Shown one piece after another: positions 15,650-23,669 of a DNA stretch of 32,424 nucleotides. The number at the start of each line of letters is the position of its first letter. The first letter of the stretch is position 1. The stretch is from Candidatus Desulfosporosinus infrequens (lineage in GTDB: Bacteria; Bacillota; Desulfitobacteriia; Desulfitobacteriales; Desulfitobacteriaceae). Both the position numbers and the translations under genes were made by a program. Location: positions 4,780-37,203 of the forward strand of contig OMOF01000124.1 in the NCBI GenBank assembly GCA_900290375.1. The letters are read 5' to 3'. Under the pieces are notes generated by a model. That model saw nothing but the letters and a program-made list of their open reading frames with translations. It was not told the DNA's origin and searched no databases.

Positions 15650-16434
15650 GTTTCAGTGCCTTGGCGGTATTCATGTGTAAAGGTTGGGTCATAAAGCTTA
15701 GAACGAGCGTATCCGTTGGCCGGATCTAAGAAGTCTCCGACTAGAATTTGAGCCTGTTTCCGGATGCCCGCCGCTTTAACCTTTTCTTCAATCGTTGCTA
15801 AGGTCCCCAGAATAATCTCTTCATCCGGCCAACTTGCTTTAGAAATGACGGCGATGGGGGTTGAGGCAGGGTAGCCTTCCAGCAAGGCTTTAACTACAGA
15901 TCCCATATCCTGGACACTTAGGAAAATCGCCATACTGGCCTGATGTTTCGCTAATTTGGCAAGCGCTTCACTCTCTGGTACAGGGGTTCGGCCAGCCAAG
16001 CGGGTCAGAATCAAGGTTTGACTGATCTCAGGCAAGGTAAATTCCCGCCGAACCGCCGCAGCGGCCGCAAACACCGAACTGACCCCTGGAATTACAGAAT
16101 AAGGAATATTATGTTTGTCTAAGTGGTCGAATTGCTCTTTAATTGCTCCGTACACACTGGGATCACCAGTATGAAGACGCACAATAGTTTCCCCTTGCAA
16201 AGTTCCCTCATACATTAACTTGACCACTTCTTCTAGAGTGAGATGAGCACTGTCATGGATAGGTATACCTGCGCGACAAATTCCGAGCAATTCCGGGTTA
16301 ACTAAGGAGCCGGCGTAAATAACACGGTCCGCTCGCTCCAGTGCGCGGGATCCTTTGACCGTAATCAACTCAGGATCGCCTGGCCCGGCTCCTACAAAAA
16401 TAACGTGGCCGTTAGTTTTTTTCAGACTCACCAT
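15646..16434 (-). CDS. cbiF: CbiF, cobalt-precorrin-4 C11-methyltransferase
   Basis: 262 residues, SAM-dependent. It methylates C11 of cobalt-precorrin-4. IFVGAGPGDPELITVKGSRAL, YAGSLVNPELL, HTGDPSVYGAIKEQ and IPYSVIPGVSSVFAAAAA are diagnostic. The ATG at 16432-16434 has GGGAGGAAAA immediately upstream and overlaps cbiL by 23 nt. It is tightly coupled to cbiG downstream. Confidence 0.93.
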   Translation of the reverse strand: MVSLKKTNGHVIFVGAGPGDPELITVKGSRALERADRVIYAGSLVNPELLGICRAGIPIHDSAHLTLEEVVKLMYEGTLQGETIVRLHTGDPSVYGAIKEQFDHLDKHNIPYSVIPGVSSVFAAAAAVRREFTLPEISQTLILTRLAGRTPVPESEALAKLAKHQASMAIFLSVQDMGSVVKALLEGYPASTPIAVISKASWPDEEIILGTLATIEEKVKAAGIRKQAQILVGDFLDPANGYARSKLYDPTFTHEYRQGTET

Positions 16435-17149
16435 TTTTCCTCCCTAACAAATCTTTTTTTACCAGTAACAGGCTGAGATAATCGACTTTTTCTGAAACAA
16501 AGTCAAGCGGTTTAGGCTCCCAGCGGATATTCTCCCCGGGCTGTCCGAGTCGAGTTAACAAGACCGCCTTTCTTCCCCTTTCTTCGAGCAGAGTCAACAT
16601 CTCGGGAAGTCTTCTCGACACTTTCATTAAGACCAAATTGGGGAAATTGAGGTATTCACCCACATCTTCGGTACTAGGCAAAATAAGTAAGGGCTCATCC
16701 CCCGTTGCCAAAGGCAAGTTGATCTTCGCCGCAGCCGCAGCCATTGCCGTGATTCCAGGTACCGTTGCAATACATTCCTTGGGTAGTTCTGCTTGGAGGA
16801 GGTTAAGTAAGTAACTGTAAGTACTATAGAGTGAAGGATCACCTAAGGTGATAAAGGCAACAGATTTGCCCTGTTTCAGTTCGCCGAGGAGGGTTTGAGC
16901 CCCATCTTGCCAGGCCTTTGCCAAAACCTGTTGATCCGAGGTCATGGGCAATTCGAGTTCAATGAGACGGACGTTAGGCGGACAGTGAACTTTTGCAATA
17001 TCCCAGGCGACGCTTTCCCGCTCCAGCTTGGATTTCGGGATGGCGACCACATCGACGGTTTGTAAAATGTCAACGGCCAGTAAGGTCAAAAGACGAGGAT
17101 CACCGGGGCCAACCCCGACCCCATATAATTTTCCCCACGTTGTATTCAT
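16412..17149 (-). CDS. cbiL: CbiL, cobalt-precorrin-2 C20-methyltransferase
   Basis: 245 residues, SAM-dependent, the first ring methylation after cobalt insertion. LYGVGVGPGDPRLLTLLAVD, TLGDPSLYSTYSYL and VPGITAMAAAAAKINLPLA match CobI/CbiL. The ATG at 17147-17149 overlaps the cbiET stop (ATGA); AAAAGGGGAAAATAT precedes it. Confidence 0.92.
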   Translation of the reverse strand: MNTTWGKLYGVGVGPGDPRLLTLLAVDILQTVDVVAIPKSKLERESVAWDIAKVHCPPNVRLIELELPMTSDQQVLAKAWQDGAQTLLGELKQGKSVAFITLGDPSLYSTYSYLLNLLQAELPKECIATVPGITAMAAAAAKINLPLATGDEPLLILPSTEDVGEYLNFPNLVLMKVSRRLPEMLTLLEERGRKAVLLTRLGQPGENIRWEPKPLDFVSEKVDYLSLLLVKKDLLGRKNGESEKN

Positions 17150-18363
17150 ATATTTTCCCCTTTTCGTGCCGATAATATAAAGACTGGATTCATGGCTTGG
17201 GCCATATGTACGGTTTGAACCGCCTTCCAGCGGACCGCTTGAATAGAAACAGTATCGATGTCCTGATAGTTAAGCTCAGTCAGCAGTTTCAGTCCTTGAG
17301 CTACTGTTTCGAGCGTTACTGCCGTAATTATAATTCTTCCTCCCACAACGAGTGGTACCTGTTTAAGGATTTCAGGCAATCTCCCCTTACTACCGCCAAT
17401 GATACAGACATCAACAGGGGGAAGTTCTCCAAAAACATCCGGTGCAGCGCCAGCAATCAGACGCAAATTCGAGACGCCAAACTTTTTCTGATTGGCAAGA
17501 ATAAGTTCTTGAGCCTCTGGATTATGTTCAATCGCATAAACAACCCCTTCAGCAGCGAAACTGGCGGCCTCAATACTGATACTTCCTGTACCAGCTCCGA
17601 TGTCCACAACTCGGTCAGAGAGGGAAATTTGGGCCTTGGCAAGCACTTGCACTCGAATTTCAGCCTTCGTCATAGGAACTTTACCACGCAGGAACTCTTC
17701 ATCCGGAATCCCAAGCCTGTAGCCTGAACCTTGCTTAGTGAATTGCTGGCTAACAGGATACAGGATAACAATAGCATTCTTTAACACGGTCTTTTCCAGT
17801 GCCAAATGCTCTGCATCCGTCGATATCCATAATTCCTCTGGATAAGCAAGGGCATTCCCGACCGAGATCTGTAGATTGTAGCCGCGCTCCAGATAGAGTT
17901 GGGCGATTTTCTGAGGAGTATTTTCTCCACCTGTTAGAACCGCTGTTGGACGAGTTATCATCTGAGGCAGTACAGATAACCCACGACCATGAACGCTGGC
18001 AAAGGTTGCCTCTTGCCAAGCCAGCCCAGCTCTCGCAAAGGCGAATTGGAGTGAACTAATTCCGGGATAGACCTCAATTGTTTCCTCTGGAAATTCTTTT
18101 TTTAGTCTCGGTAAAAAGCTGAAAAATCCTGGGTCGCCAGAGACTAAAACTCCCACAACCTTTTCTTCTAAAAGCGCCTTGCGGATTACTTCAATACTGC
18201 TATGTAGGTCACCAGATAGGGAACACTGACGTCCCTCGAAATCAGGAAAGAGTTCGAGAGCTCTAGACCCTCCAACCAAAACTTCACAGTTTTTTACAAG
18301 CTCAGTGATTACTGGCGGTAACCATTCAGATCGTCCAGGACCGATGCCGATCACTTGTAACAT
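17146..18363 (-). CDS. cbiET: CbiET fusion, cobalt-precorrin-7 C5-methyltransferase / cobalt-precorrin-6B C15-methyltransferase (decarboxylating)
   Basis: 405 residues combining CbiE (about 1-200; LQVIGIGPGRSEWLPP, VSGDPGFFSFLPRL, YPGISSLQFAFARAGL) and CbiT (about 210-405; PMTKAEIRVQVLAKAQI, VVDIGAGTGSISIEAA, VDVCIIGGSKGRLPEIL). It methylates C5 and C15 and removes the C12 acetate carboxyl. The fused form corresponds to aerobic CobL and occurs in many Firmicutes. The ATG at 18361-18363 is preceded by GAAGAAGG. It is the first gene downstream of the cobalamin riboswitch and its terminator. Confidence 0.93.
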   Translation of the reverse strand: MLQVIGIGPGRSEWLPPVITELVKNCEVLVGGSRALELFPDFEGRQCSLSGDLHSSIEVIRKALLEEKVVGVLVSGDPGFFSFLPRLKKEFPEETIEVYPGISSLQFAFARAGLAWQEATFASVHGRGLSVLPQMITRPTAVLTGGENTPQKIAQLYLERGYNLQISVGNALAYPEELWISTDAEHLALEKTVLKNAIVILYPVSQQFTKQGSGYRLGIPDEEFLRGKVPMTKAEIRVQVLAKAQISLSDRVVDIGAGTGSISIEAASFAAEGVVYAIEHNPEAQELILANQKKFGVSNLRLIAGAAPDVFGELPPVDVCIIGGSKGRLPEILKQVPLVVGGRIIITAVTLETVAQGLKLLTELNYQDIDTVSIQAVRWKAVQTVHMAQAMNPVFILSARKGENI

Positions 18364-18394
18364 TGAAAACCTTCTTCCCTTGTTTAATGGGTAA

Positions 18395-18419
18395 TAAAAA
18401 ACGAGCCTGAGCGGCTCGT
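18395..18419 (-). terminator. Attenuator terminator of the cobalamin riboswitch
   Basis: On the minus strand ACGAGCC (18419-18413), a 5-nt loop and GGCTCGT (18407-18401) are followed by six T. It lies between the riboswitch and cbiET. A second copy of ACGAGC at 18460-18455 could pair instead with GCTCGT (18406-18401), a plausible antiterminator. Ligand binding would favour termination. Confidence 0.88.
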
Positions 18420-18439
18420 ATGGTTCACCCTAAATAAAC

Positions 18440-18640
18440 ACACACATCTCCTATCGCTCGTAGGGTTGTGATGCTACTTAAGGTAGGTTTCCTGGCTTCA
18501 AATCATCATTCTCTACTTTTTCCTAACCTTTGTTGGTAGGATTTCTGAAGAGAACTCCTTGTTTACAGTGGCGGGACCGCGTCGGATTTTCACCGACTTC
18601 CCCTTATAGATCCTCTATTGCTAAGGAACCTTAAGATAAT
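18440..18640 (-). promoter_or_regulatory. Adenosylcobalamin riboswitch
   Basis: The minus strand contains the conserved cobalamin riboswitch elements: GTCGGTGAAAATCCGAC, then GCGGTCCCGCCACTG with the B12-box-type GCCACTG (around 18567-18598), and AAGCCAGGAAACCTACC (about 18500-18484). It is followed by the terminator at 18395-18419, so control is by premature transcription termination. It controls cbiET and downstream genes. cbiD, upstream, is not under it. The exact ends are approximate. Confidence 0.95.
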
Positions 18641-18760
18641 GCTATTTAATTCATCCGTGGTGTATTGCGAAGGAGAGTATTATATTCTGTAATTATATAC
18701 TAAATTCCTCTTTTTAGAAAGAAATTCTTTATAAAACAATTAAAACCTCTGATTAATCAC
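18641..18760. other. AT-rich gap between cbiD and the riboswitch
   Basis: It probably holds the promoter of the riboswitch-led transcript: TATAAT-like sequences occur on the minus strand around 18687-18702, but no convincing -35 is visible. No gene and no strong terminator for cbiD are seen. Confidence 0.3.
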
Positions 18761-19888
18761 TCAGGACTCAATCAACCACTCCCAACCTTGTTCTTCTGCG
18801 ATTTTACGGGCTTCCGAATCCCAGCCAACTGGATGGCCGTTTAATAATGTCATGACCGTCCCAACGGTCAGTTGCCCACAAGTGAACGCTTGGGCCCTTG
18901 CGCTAGCTAAACTCGCCAGATGATGTAACAACCTTTGCTCTCCCAAAAGTAAAAGCTCCGAAGCGCCTCCTTCAGTTGTTGGTAACTCGGCAAGACGAGC
19001 CAAGGTGTCCACCTTAATTCCAGACAAAGCGGCGTGGGCCACTAAAATTTCCATCCGGGCATCGGCGACACGATTATGGGTATGAAAAATCCCTCCAGCT
19101 ACTTTGATCAGCTTGCCGATATGACCCAGTAAAATAACCTGTTCTATCCCTCGGTAAGCCGCTTCTTCCAGAAGATACCCCACAAAGTTACTCATCTGGA
19201 TCACAGCTTCGGACGGGACCTTAAAGCGCTCAGTCGCAACTCTATAACCATAGTGCCCAGGAGTGAGCACTATGGCTTTATGCCCATATGCCACCGCTTG
19301 ATCTAATTCAGGTAGGATGGAGGTTTTAAAGGCTTCCTCAGACATCGGTCGGACAATCCCACTCGTTCCTAAGATCGAAATTCCTCCGATAATCCCCAAC
19401 CTTGGATTAAGGGTGCGCATAGCAGCAGCTTCTCCGGTAGGGACTTCGATTACAATTTCGAGTTCTGCTTGGGGGAAGACCTCCCGTACCGCTTCCAGGA
19501 TCATTTGTCTCGGCACTGGATTAATAGCGCTTTTTCCAACCTCGATTGCTAGGCCTTTTTTTGTGACGGTCCCGACCCCCTGACCGCCTCGGATATGTAC
19601 TTCTCCCTGGGGCGAAATAAAACGTGCTACTGCTTGGATCTCCAGGCCATGCGTAATATCCGCATCATCTCCACCGTCTTTGAGAATGTTCGCCTTAGCA
19701 AGCGGATAGATCGCTTCTCCCCCCTGGATAGGCATCGTTAAACGCGCGGAATTAGGAAGAGGTATATCTACGCTTTCAGGCAAATTGTCTCCTCTAAGCA
19801 ACTGGCAGGCCACTTTAGCTGCACCAGCTGCACAACTTCCTGTTGTGTATCCTTCGCGCCAAGTATGTCGATCTTTGTCTCGTGCCAT
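18761..19888 (-). CDS. cbiD: CbiD, cobalt-precorrin-5B C1-methyltransferase
   Basis: 375 residues. It methylates C1 in the anaerobic pathway and defines that pathway. REGYTTGSCAAGAAKVA, the central TLNPRLGIIGGISILGTSG and VILLGHIGKLIKVAGGIFHTHN are typical. The ATG at 19886-19888 is preceded by GAGAGGAAACT. It is upstream of, and so outside, the cobalamin riboswitch that precedes cbiET, and no riboswitch is seen in its own leader. It could be expressed constitutively, from a weak promoter near 19965-20010 (TTGAGT-N16-TATATC on the minus strand), or by read-through from the oxidoreductase operon. Confidence 0.92.
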   Translation of the reverse strand: MARDKDRHTWREGYTTGSCAAGAAKVACQLLRGDNLPESVDIPLPNSARLTMPIQGGEAIYPLAKANILKDGGDDADITHGLEIQAVARFISPQGEVHIRGGQGVGTVTKKGLAIEVGKSAINPVPRQMILEAVREVFPQAELEIVIEVPTGEAAAMRTLNPRLGIIGGISILGTSGIVRPMSEEAFKTSILPELDQAVAYGHKAIVLTPGHYGYRVATERFKVPSEAVIQMSNFVGYLLEEAAYRGIEQVILLGHIGKLIKVAGGIFHTHNRVADARMEILVAHAALSGIKVDTLARLAELPTTEGGASELLLLGEQRLLHHLASLASARAQAFTCGQLTVGTVMTLLNGHPVGWDSEARKIAEEQGWEWLIES

Positions 19889-19947
19889 AGTTTCCTCTCA
19901 ACAACCTTTCGTCAAGACAACGCCCTGCCTATGTTCTTGATAATCAG

Positions 19948-19984
19948 AGAATAGCAGTGTATTGATATAATACACTGCTATTCT
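19948..19984. repeat. Perfect 16-bp hairpin between the oxidoreductase operon and cbiD
   Basis: AGAATAGCAGTGTATT (19948-19963) and its exact reverse complement (19969-19984) flank a 5-nt loop. No T-run follows on the minus strand, so it is not a standard terminator; it could be an mRNA 3'-end stabiliser, a factor-dependent terminator or a palindromic repeat. Confidence 0.5.
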
Positions 19985-20047
19985 GACTCAATATTGAACA
20001 TTTTAGTGGTTAAATAATCACAGGTATTTTAAAGATCTTAGTAATCC

Positions 20048-23000
20048 TTATTTTAACCCATTTTCTTTCCGATAAACATTGAATTTCTTTTGAACCGTAT
20101 CATAGACTTGTTTGTCCATGAACATCTTGTCCCCTTCAGGTACAGCTAAAACGGCTTTCTTGTCTTCTTTATTATAGCCGTCTGTATAAAGTACCTGGGA
20201 ACCACACGGATTGCTTCGGCTATTGGGGGTGTAAATCGCGGTATCTGAATTTTGGGCCAGATATAAACCACTGTATGCTGGTACATCAGAAGATAACATC
20301 TCAGTAGCTTGCTTGACACTGGCAATCTTAATACCGAGATATTGACCTAACTTTGCTAAAGTAGCAAAAACGGTGTTTTGATTGGCAAGGCTAATGGCGG
20401 GATTAATCGCTTGAATTTTACGATCGGATCTCGTAAAGGTACCTTCAGCTTCCGCAAAACTCCCGATTGGAATCACGATGTTAGACATCGCTGTCGTAGC
20501 GGTCTCAAAGATATCGAGTGTTACCACAAAATCAAGCTTCTTCAAGGCTTCAGCGAGCGTTGGATCAGTTCCTACGAGATCTTCTCCAATAATCAGGGCA
20601 GCTTTGATTTTTCCAGCGTTGATTTGTTCAATAATCTGCTTGCCTGGAACGTTAACACCCATATCGATAAATCCTTGCGAATTACAATTGGAACGCATCA
20701 AAATAATTCCGCTATGAGGTTTACCCATTTTGCCAGTAATAACTGCCATATCAGCCAATAATTTAATCGCATCTGCTGTGACAATATTGTCATCAATAAC
20801 GATGATTGCTTTTTTAGCTTCTCCATACATTTTGGCAAGCTTAGTGGCATCCTCAGAAGCTTGGGCATCCTTAACATAATCACTGAGATTGGTTAGATCT
20901 ACGGCGCTATTTTCTACTTGTGCTTGGTTGACATAGCCACCGTCCAAGAGCGCTTTGATTAAGGACTTGATGAAGTCTAAACTATTGTCAAGTTTTAGGG
21001 AGAAATCAGCACATTCATCCATTCTGGTCTTACCATTACTGATGGAGACCAGTTTAGCTTTTTTCAGAGCAGCAGTCTTAATCTTCACTCCCATAACCGG
21101 GTTATTTTCGGCAATATTACCGACAGAAATTATCAAATCAGTACTGTATAGTTCCTCATAGCTGTTGGCAGAAGCGTTGGAACCCAGAACGCTTTCGGTC
21201 CCTGAAATATCCTTTTCAGCCATTGAGCCAATAAAGGTTGTTCCCAATTTGTCAGCAACTTTTTTCAAGATAAAAGCTTCTTCATTGGTAAAACGTGGGG
21301 AGGCGAAAATGGCTACACTGTCCTTGCCAAATTGACCTTGAACTAATTGGAGATTTTTCGAAGTTAAAGTTAAGGCTTCCTCGAGAGAAACCTCAAGGGT
21401 ACTGTCTTTTCTGCGGACCAGAGCCGTTTTAAGTCGACTTTGATCATTGACAAAGCCAATGCCGAATCGGCCGTTAACGCATAATAAACCTTCGTCTTGA
21501 CTTCTGTCAGGGAGAGATTTAAACACAAGACTGCCTTTGGATTGAAGAATAATGTTACAGCCAACTCCACAATAGTTACAGACGGAACTGACATTATCAA
21601 ATTCCACCGGAACTTGTTTGGGTACAGCGGCCCTTTCCATTAATGCTCCCGTTGGGCAGACATCGATGCACTGTCCACAGGAGATACAGGCACTTTCCTG
21701 AAGAGGAAGATTAAATTCTGGAATTACCTGAGTATCAAAGCCTCTTTTTTCCAGTCCTATGGCGAGAATACCAAGTCTTTCTTCACAGGCTCTGACGCAC
21801 TGACCACATAAAATGCACTTATCCGGATTTCTGAGAATAAAGGGATGAGTTTGCGCTTCTTCTCTTTTATGCATTTCGCCAACTATGGCCGTCGTATTGA
21901 TATTATATTTGCCGAAATAATTAACCAGCTTACATTCAAAATAATCATGACAGCCGCACTCCAGACATTTCGAAGCTTCCTTCAGAGCAGCCTCTTCAGT
22001 AAAGGTATCTGAAATTGCGCTAAAGCTAAGCTTACGTTTTTGCTCATCTACGACAAAAGCATGTTGTCTGTCTTGTTTTTCGATGTGCACAAAGTCCGCT
22101 TCCGTTAAATCAGTTTGGGTAATGATCGAAGCTTCCGAAACCGGAATGATTTGACCATATAAATAGCTATCAATTACCTTGGCGGCATTATTCCCTTGAG
22201 CTATCGCGATAACAGCGATTTTGGGACCGGTTGCTGCTTCGCCCCCAGCAAAGACACCTTCCATATTTGTGGCAAAGGTATTGGGATCAACGTTAATGTT
22301 GCCCCGTTTGGAAACTTCAAGTTCTTTAATACTCCGAGCATTCACTTGCTGACCAATCGCCGAAATAATAAGATCTGCGTCAAGGGTGACTTCTTCGCCG
22401 GGAATAGGTTTAGGACTTCTTCTACCGGAGGCATCGGGTTCTCCCAGACTCATTTTTTGACACCGGACAGCTTTTGCTCTGGTTCCATCGCCGATAATTT
22501 CAACAGGGGCGACAAGGAACGTAAATTCAACGCCTTCTTCTTCTGCCTCATCGATCTCAATTTTTTCTGCGGGCATTTCATCTCTGGTTCTGCGATAGAT
22601 AACTTGAACGTGCTCGGCTCCCATACGTACTGCCGTCCGCGCCACGTCCATGGCAGTGTTTCCACCACCCACGACGATAACCTTATTGCCCATATACAAA
22701 GGCTCAGAATTGGTTACTTTTCCTAAAAACTCAATGCCCCCGAGAACACCTTCCATGTCTTCTCCCGCACAGCCCATGCTTGTACTTTCCCAAGCTCCAA
22801 TGGCTACGAAGACAGCATCATAAATTTTCTTGAGGTAGAGAAGGCTAATATCCTCACCAAGTTTGACATTACATTTGATTTCAACGCCCATTTTCCTGAG
22901 AGTGTTGATTTCAGCATCCAGAATTTCTTTAGGCAGACGGTATTCTGGAATACCATATCTGAGCATTCCTCCGGGATAAGGCTGATTTTCATAAATAACG

Positions 23001-23662
23001 ACCTGGTGGCCAAACCGAGCCAGGAAATAAGCGCAAGAAATGCCGGCTGGACCTGCTCCAATAATCGCAACCTTTTTGCCGCTTTGTGGTTTAAGCATAG
23101 GAACATAAGTTCCATTGCTGATATCAATGTCACCGAGGAACCTTTTCAGATCGGCGATGGCGACAGGACTTTCAACATTTTTACGTCGACACTCTGTTTC
23201 GCAAGGATGAGGGCAGATTCTGCCAATACTGGCAGGGAGGGCCAAAATGTCCTTTGTGACCTTGATGGCCTCTTCATACTGACCATTGGCAATCAGGCCG
23301 ACATACCCTTGACAATCGGTATGGGCCGGACAGGCAACGACGCAAGGAGGGCGACAATCTCCTCTGTGGTCAGAAGCTAATAATTCAAAGGCCACTTTTC
23401 GAGCAGCTATCGTTCTATCGGTTTCAGTTTTTACGATCATGCCATCAACAGCGAGCGTAGAACACGCTCTTACTAATTTTGGCATACCGTCCACTTCAAC
23501 AACACAGACACCACAAGCGCCATAAATCTTCATCCGATTATCATAACAGAGGTTGGGGATTTCTATTCCATTAGCAAGAGCTATCGTTAAAATAGTCTCT
23601 CCTGCTTGAGCCGTCAATTCTCGAGAATTTATATTAACTCTTATCATATCCACCAATGTCAC
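20048..23662 (-). CDS. StnC-like fusion: NuoG-type iron-sulfur subunit with embedded NfnB/GltD-type NAD(P)H:FAD module
   Basis: 1204 residues. Residues 1-80 are a [2Fe-2S] ferredoxin domain (Cys 39, 50, 53, 67). Residues 100-160 carry GltD-type cysteines (103, 107, 111, 117, 150, 154, 158). Residues 195-505 are a GltD/NfnB flavoprotein with an FAD loop (GAGPAG 202-207) and a nucleotide loop (GGGNTA 332-337). Two [4Fe-4S] ferredoxin motifs follow (616-626, 659-669), then a NuoG/FdhA-like domain with cluster Cys 695, 698, 702, 728. No catalytic Cys or Sec is seen, so it is unlikely to bind active molybdopterin. With the NuoE- and NuoF-like genes just upstream this matches the Sporomusa-type electron-bifurcating transhydrogenase (Stn: NADH, NADPH, ferredoxin). 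That assignment is inference. The GTG at 23660-23662 or the ATG at 23645-23647 may be the start. Confidence 0.85.
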   Translation of the reverse strand: MTLVDMIRVNINSRELTAQAGETILTIALANGIEIPNLCYDNRMKIYGACGVCVVEVDGMPKLVRACSTLAVDGMIVKTETDRTIAARKVAFELLASDHRGDCRPPCVVACPAHTDCQGYVGLIANGQYEEAIKVTKDILALPASIGRICPHPCETECRRKNVESPVAIADLKRFLGDIDISNGTYVPMLKPQSGKKVAIIGAGPAGISCAYFLARFGHQVVIYENQPYPGGMLRYGIPEYRLPKEILDAEINTLRKMGVEIKCNVKLGEDISLLYLKKIYDAVFVAIGAWESTSMGCAGEDMEGVLGGIEFLGKVTNSEPLYMGNKVIVVGGGNTAMDVARTAVRMGAEHVQVIYRRTRDEMPAEKIEIDEAEEEGVEFTFLVAPVEIIGDGTRAKAVRCQKMSLGEPDASGRRSPKPIPGEEVTLDADLIISAIGQQVNARSIKELEVSKRGNINVDPNTFATNMEGVFAGGEAATGPKIAVIAIAQGNNAAKVIDSYLYGQIIPVSEASIITQTDLTEADFVHIEKQDRQHAFVVDEQKRKLSFSAISDTFTEEAALKEASKCLECGCHDYFECKLVNYFGKYNINTTAIVGEMHKREEAQTHPFILRNPDKCILCGQCVRACEERLGILAIGLEKRGFDTQVIPEFNLPLQESACISCGQCIDVCPTGALMERAAVPKQVPVEFDNVSSVCNYCGVGCNIILQSKGSLVFKSLPDRSQDEGLLCVNGRFGIGFVNDQSRLKTALVRRKDSTLEVSLEEALTLTSKNLQLVQGQFGKDSVAIFASPRFTNEEAFILKKVADKLGTTFIGSMAEKDISGTESVLGSNASANSYEELYSTDLIISVGNIAENNPVMGVKIKTAALKKAKLVSISNGKTRMDECADFSLKLDNSLDFIKSLIKALLDGGYVNQAQVENSAVDLTNLSDYVKDAQASEDATKLAKMYGEAKKAIIVIDDNIVTADAIKLLADMAVITGKMGKPHSGIILMRSNCNSQGFIDMGVNVPGKQIIEQINAGKIKAALIIGEDLVGTDPTLAEALKKLDFVVTLDIFETATTAMSNIVIPIGSFAEAEGTFTRSDRKIQAINPAISLANQNTVFATLAKLGQYLGIKIASVKQATEMLSSDVPAYSGLYLAQNSDTAIYTPNSRSNPCGSQVLYTDGYNKEDKKAVLAVPEGDKMFMDKQVYDTVQKKFNVYRKENGLK

Positions 23663-23669
23663 ATCCCTT

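Noticed and set aside
17197..17727. 176-residue plus-strand ORF opposite cbiET
   Set aside because: Shadow of cbiET; low-complexity composition and no start signal.
22196..22726. 176-residue plus-strand ORF opposite the StnC-like gene
   Set aside because: Antisense to the conserved flavoprotein module; no supporting signals.
20048..23662. Formate dehydrogenase catalytic subunit
   Set aside because: The molybdopterin-type domain lacks a visible Cys/Sec active-site motif and is short; it is NuoG-like.
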